DNA of 32,632 bases from Caldifarciminota bacterium (GTDB taxonomy: Bacteria; Hydrothermota; Tepidihabitantia; SM23-42), in assembly GCA_020343595.1 (NCBI GenBank), contig CP070802.1:1012082-1044713 (forward strand). Reading direction: 5' to 3'. Shown in pieces: positions 30,369 through 32,632 of the stretch (its first letter is position 1; each line of letters starts with the position of its first letter). The translations under genes were made by a program, and so were the position numbers. The notes beneath the pieces are model-generated. The model did no database searches. It was given only the letters and a program-made list of their open reading frames with translations, and was not told the DNA's origin.

Positions 30369-31106
30369 ATGGCTAATATCATCAAGTGCCGGGGTTTTGT
30401 ACTCAATACAATACCTTTCAAGGAATCAAGCCTGATAGCATCTGTTTTGACGAACAAGTCCGGGAAGGTCAAACTTCTAGCAAAAGGCATCCGCCGGCCC
30501 AAGAGTAAGATGTGTGGTGCAATGGAGCCCTTCAGTTTTGACGAGATCATTTTCTACAAACGGGAATTCAAGGATATCTATACATTGAGCGATGCCGTAG
30601 TCATCGACAGTTTTCCGGAGATACGTGGTGATCCATTCAGAGTGAGCGGGGCAATGGTGCTCTGCGAGTTTTACGATAAGACTCTTCCAATGGAGGAGAG
30701 CAATACACAGGTCTTTTCCGAATTCTTTCGATTCCTTAGTAGTATGCGCAAGGCCGATTCTCATACTGTGCGTGCCCTGGTTATTTCCTATCTCATCAGG
30801 GCTTTCCCGTATTCTGGCGTGATGCCGCATCTGGATGATTGTGTGCAGTGCCACGGACCGGTTGGCGGCGGCAATGGTAAAATAGATTTCAGCATTTCTG
30901 CTGGCGGAACAGTATGCCGTAAACACCATGATGATTCAGTGCTGCTTCTGGATCGCCAGACCGTTGAGGCACTCAAGAGTATGTTACAGCGGAGGCATTT
31001 TCAACTGAGTAATAGCACGTTGGCCGAGATGGAGGGTTTTGTTGCCGATTATATTTATGTTCATATGAATAATATACGCTTGCATTCATTGAAGCATTTC
31101 AAATAA
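30369..31106 (+). CDS. recO: DNA repair protein RecO
   Basis: RecO, 245 residues, which helps RecR load RecA on gapped DNA covered by single-strand-binding protein. The N-terminal OB fold has CRGFVLNTIPFKESSLIAS and KVKLLAKGIRRPKSKM. The C-terminal helical part holds a zinc-binding region with DDCVQCHG and GGTVCRKHH (about 154-183), here Cys-Cys/Cys-His rather than four cysteines. The start is ATG 30369, giving MANIIKCRGFVL. A short ATG-GAC-AAT-TAA lies just before it, but its ATG is only one base after the -10 box. THEP1 follows after 67 bases and may be co-transcribed. Confidence 0.92.
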   Translation: MANIIKCRGFVLNTIPFKESSLIASVLTNKSGKVKLLAKGIRRPKSKMCGAMEPFSFDEIIFYKREFKDIYTLSDAVVIDSFPEIRGDPFRVSGAMVLCEFYDKTLPMEESNTQVFSEFFRFLSSMRKADSHTVRALVISYLIRAFPYSGVMPHLDDCVQCHGPVGGGNGKIDFSISAGGTVCRKHHDDSVLLLDRQTVEALKSMLQRRHFQLSNSTLAEMEGFVADYIYVHMNNIRLHSLKHFK

Positions 31107-31173
31107 TGCTGCGTCTACGGCCGGTATTTTTGTTAAGTTATTTTGATGCTTGAACTCTCGTATGAGGTGAAGA

Positions 31174-31686
31174 ATGACTAATATTGTGCTCACCGGTCCA
31201 CCACGGATCGGCAAGACAACAATAGTAAAGGCGGTTATATCAGAACTAACAGATAGATGTGCGGGGTTTTATACCGAAGAAATAAAGGAGCAGGAAGAAA
31301 GAGTTGGGTTCAAACTTGTTACCTTGAGTGAGAACAGTTGTACTCTGGCGCATAGGGAAATAAGAAGCCATTCGCACGTTGGTAAGTATGGCGTCGACCT
31401 CGATTGCGTTGAAGATGTGGGTGTTTTGGCTATAAAAAAGGGAATAAAGACCGGTAGGATCGTGGTCATCGATGAGATCGGTAAAATGGAGGTTTTGTCG
31501 CGGTCGTTCAGGTTATCTGTGCTCGATGCCCTTGATTCTAAGAGCCCGGTTTTGAGCACGATGCTTTTCAAACGCCAGCCTTTTTGTGACAAGATAAGAG
31601 CACGCAAAGACGTTGAGGTGCTCGAGGTAACCGAGGGGAATAGAGACAAGTTGGTCAAGATCGTCGTGGATAAACTGTCGCAGTAG
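31174..31686 (+). CDS. THEP1-family nucleoside triphosphatase
   Basis: A small P-loop NTPase/kinase-like protein of the THEP1 family, 170 residues, the usual size. Walker A is LTGPPRIGKTTI (about 6-17). The signature CAGFYTEEIKE follows, and Walker B is IVVIDEIGKMEVLS (about 91-104). Archaeal and Aquifex members hydrolyse NTPs with broad specificity; a role in nucleotide salvage or RNA metabolism is unproven. ATG 31174 has GAGGTG a few bases upstream. I found no strong promoter in the 67-base gap after recO, so it is likely the second gene of that transcript. Confidence 0.9.
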   Translation: MTNIVLTGPPRIGKTTIVKAVISELTDRCAGFYTEEIKEQEERVGFKLVTLSENSCTLAHREIRSHSHVGKYGVDLDCVEDVGVLAIKKGIKTGRIVVIDEIGKMEVLSRSFRLSVLDALDSKSPVLSTMLFKRQPFCDKIRARKDVEVLEVTEGNRDKLVKIVVDKLSQ

Positions 31687-31747
31687 GCAATCTGCGGATA
31701 GGGATTCCACCGGTCTGGTTTGTTATTATCTATTTCAGTAAGGCAAT

Positions 31748-31862
31748 TCCAGGGGACAGAATGTAATTTTGATCAGGCTGCCGCCGCGTGGTACGATCAT
31801 CACGTGGTGGGCACCAGTATGGTCCTAACACTTGTTTGATTGTTCTACATTATGTCCTGGAG
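31748..31862. repeat. Imperfect inverted-repeat region between convergent THEP1 and MFS genes
   Basis: Outer arms: CCAGGGGACAGAATGTA (31749-31765) and TACATTATGTCCTGG (31846-31860) are inverted copies with one mismatch and two missing bases. Inner hairpin: CCGCCGCGTGGT (31781-31792), loop ACGATC, ATCACGTGGTGG (31799-31810), 12 pairs of which three are G-T. The right outer arm overlaps the 3' end of the MFS gene. No T runs. The left arm shares GGGGACAG with the 25042 element. No gene is seen in 31687-31844. Confidence 0.5.
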
Positions 31863-32632
31863 CGACTGCTGCTCCGGGTCGAACCGCACGTATTTTCTGA
31901 ATGAAATACTCAAAAACATCGGCAGGTAACATATCAATACCACGGCAAAACTCACCGAGATCAACAACCGGATAGAAATGAATTCGGCGAGCACACCGCC
32001 GACGGCGTATGCGATCGGCATCAATCCACCCGCAATGCTGCCAAGTAGCCCAAAAACCTTACCGCGCTTGTCCTGGGGGGTGGTCAACTGCAGAACGGTG
32101 CTGATGAACGTGTTCAATATTGCGTTGACAAAACCGGTAATGAAGACCAGCGCCGCCATGATAGGAAAGTATAGGGTTACGGGCAGCAAGATCATCCCCA
32201 CACTCATTGTCAGGTAGCATATAGAGAACACCTTGAACCTCTGCTCGGGTTTGAAATTGACGAGTGAGGTGAATAAGAATCCCAAGAACAATCCACCGGT
32301 GAAAAATCCCATGATGATACCGTAGAGTGCTGGACCGAGATGCTCTTCCTGGTGAAAAAGCGGCAGGATGAGCATGATTCCCATGACCGCGAAGAAGTTG
32401 ATAATACCGGCAATAGTCATTAACGTTCTCAGTCCACGAAAATGCCAGACAAATCTTAGGCCGTCTTTCATGTCGGCAAAGAAATGGAGTTTTGCTTTTT
32501 CGTGGATGATCTTCGGTACCTTGATGAAGATCTCAGTCATTGCTGAGAACAAGTAAGAAATGCCATTGAAAAGGAACATGAATGAAGCACCGAGTATCTT
32601 GAAGAGAACACCTCCTGCCGAACTGCCAATGA
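31845..32632 (-). CDS. MFS transporter, N-terminal part beyond the window
   Basis: The C-terminal 261 codons or so of a major facilitator protein; the frame is open to the window edge, so the ATG at 32579 is internal. The first visible residues, IGSSAGGVLFKILGASFMF, match the end of the N-terminal six-helix half. A cytoplasmic loop follows with FADMKDGLRFVWHFRGLRTL, then six hydrophobic helices. TTPQDKRGKVFGLLGSIAGG is the second-half loop motif common in the MFS_3/EntS-like group, which includes macrolide and siderophore exporters. The C-terminus is short and charged (RFDPEQQSLQDIM). Substrate is unknown. Convergent with THEP1 across an inverted-repeat region. Confidence 0.88.
   Translation of the reverse strand, partial: IGSSAGGVLFKILGASFMFLFNGISYLFSAMTEIFIKVPKIIHEKAKLHFFADMKDGLRFVWHFRGLRTLMTIAGIINFFAVMGIMLILPLFHQEEHLGPALYGIIMGFFTGGLFLGFLFTSLVNFKPEQRFKVFSICYLTMSVGMILLPVTLYFPIMAALVFITGFVNAILNTFISTVLQLTTPQDKRGKVFGLLGSIAGGLMPIAYAVGGVLAEFISIRLLISVSFAVVLICYLPMFLSISFRKYVRFDPEQQSLQDIM

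Noticed and set aside
30358-30369. Mini-frame ATG-GAC-AAT-TAA overlapping the recO start
   Set aside because: Its ATG is one base after the -10 box, upstream of any likely transcription start, so it should not be translated.
31771-31844. Remnant of a Y1/RAYT transposase gene beside the GGGGACAG repeat
   Set aside because: No frame gives a convincing transposase motif; the stretch is too short to support the call.
1-32632. CRISPR arrays, tRNA or rRNA genes, prophage genes, riboswitches
   Set aside because: Read through both strands; no regularly spaced repeats, cloverleaf-type sequences, phage genes or recognisable riboswitch cores were found.

Overview
The window is a gene-dense bacterial chromosome segment. 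It has bL28, HU, sigma70-type promoters, the standard code and mid-to-high-40s GC by eye. Secreted peptidases end in a FlgD-like beta domain of the type-IX-sorting kind, and there is an outer-membrane barrel protein, so the cell has two membranes. The gene mix (K+-type membrane pyrophosphatase, indolepyruvate ferredoxin oxidoreductase, butyrate kinase, THEP1, PHP-PolX) suggests an anaerobic, peptide-fermenting member of the FCB side of the tree or a WOR-3/Stahlbacteria-like lineage. This placement is inference and has not been tested by phylogeny. I saw no CRISPR array, phage, tRNA, rRNA or intact transposase.

Layout. 1-6520 (minus): three exported metallopeptidases, one M28 (cut by the window edge) and two M14. 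6694-11369 (plus): Nudix hydrolase, Mre11-like nuclease, Rad50/YhaN-like ATPase with two membrane segments in its coiled coil, and an Rsm22-like methyltransferase, closed by a bidirectional terminator. 11421-14852 (minus): PLP-homeostasis protein YggS, a uridine-kinase-family protein, and an outer-membrane protein. 14953-16081 (plus): rpmB and a UbiA prenyltransferase. 16168-16440 (minus): HU. 16594-17565 (plus): ATP-type phosphofructokinase. 17594-21080 (minus): nadE-hppA-radC, packed end to end. 21245-22951 (plus): polX. 22960-23784 (minus): exported TPR-like protein. 23967-30265 (plus): butyrate kinase, a 26-bp perfect inverted-repeat element, iorAB, two GNATs, a TIM-barrel isomerase-like protein and a RarD/EamA transporter. 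30369-31686 (plus): recO and THEP1. 31845-end (minus): an MFS transporter cut by the edge. No gene-free stretch exceeds 300 bases; the longest (12441-12685) holds a palindrome and a hairpin.

How it fits together. Exported peptidases can supply amino acids. IorAB would oxidise aromatic 2-oxoacids to acyl-CoA, and butyrate kinase could recover ATP from an acyl phosphate, although no phosphotransacylase is present here. NadE releases pyrophosphate and is encoded immediately before a pyrophosphate-driven ion pump.

The most notable signal is promoter architecture. Eight genes (Nudix, yggS, pfkA, nadE, polX, TPR gene, iorA, recO) have a TTGAxx-16/17-TATAAT-like promoter whose -10 box lies only 5-12 nt before the start codon, with no Shine-Dalgarno. 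They are therefore predicted to give leaderless or nearly leaderless mRNAs. rpmB, hup, buk, the exported peptidases and the outer-membrane protein instead have clear Shine-Dalgarno sequences. This fixes several start codons, notably the GTG start of pfkA.
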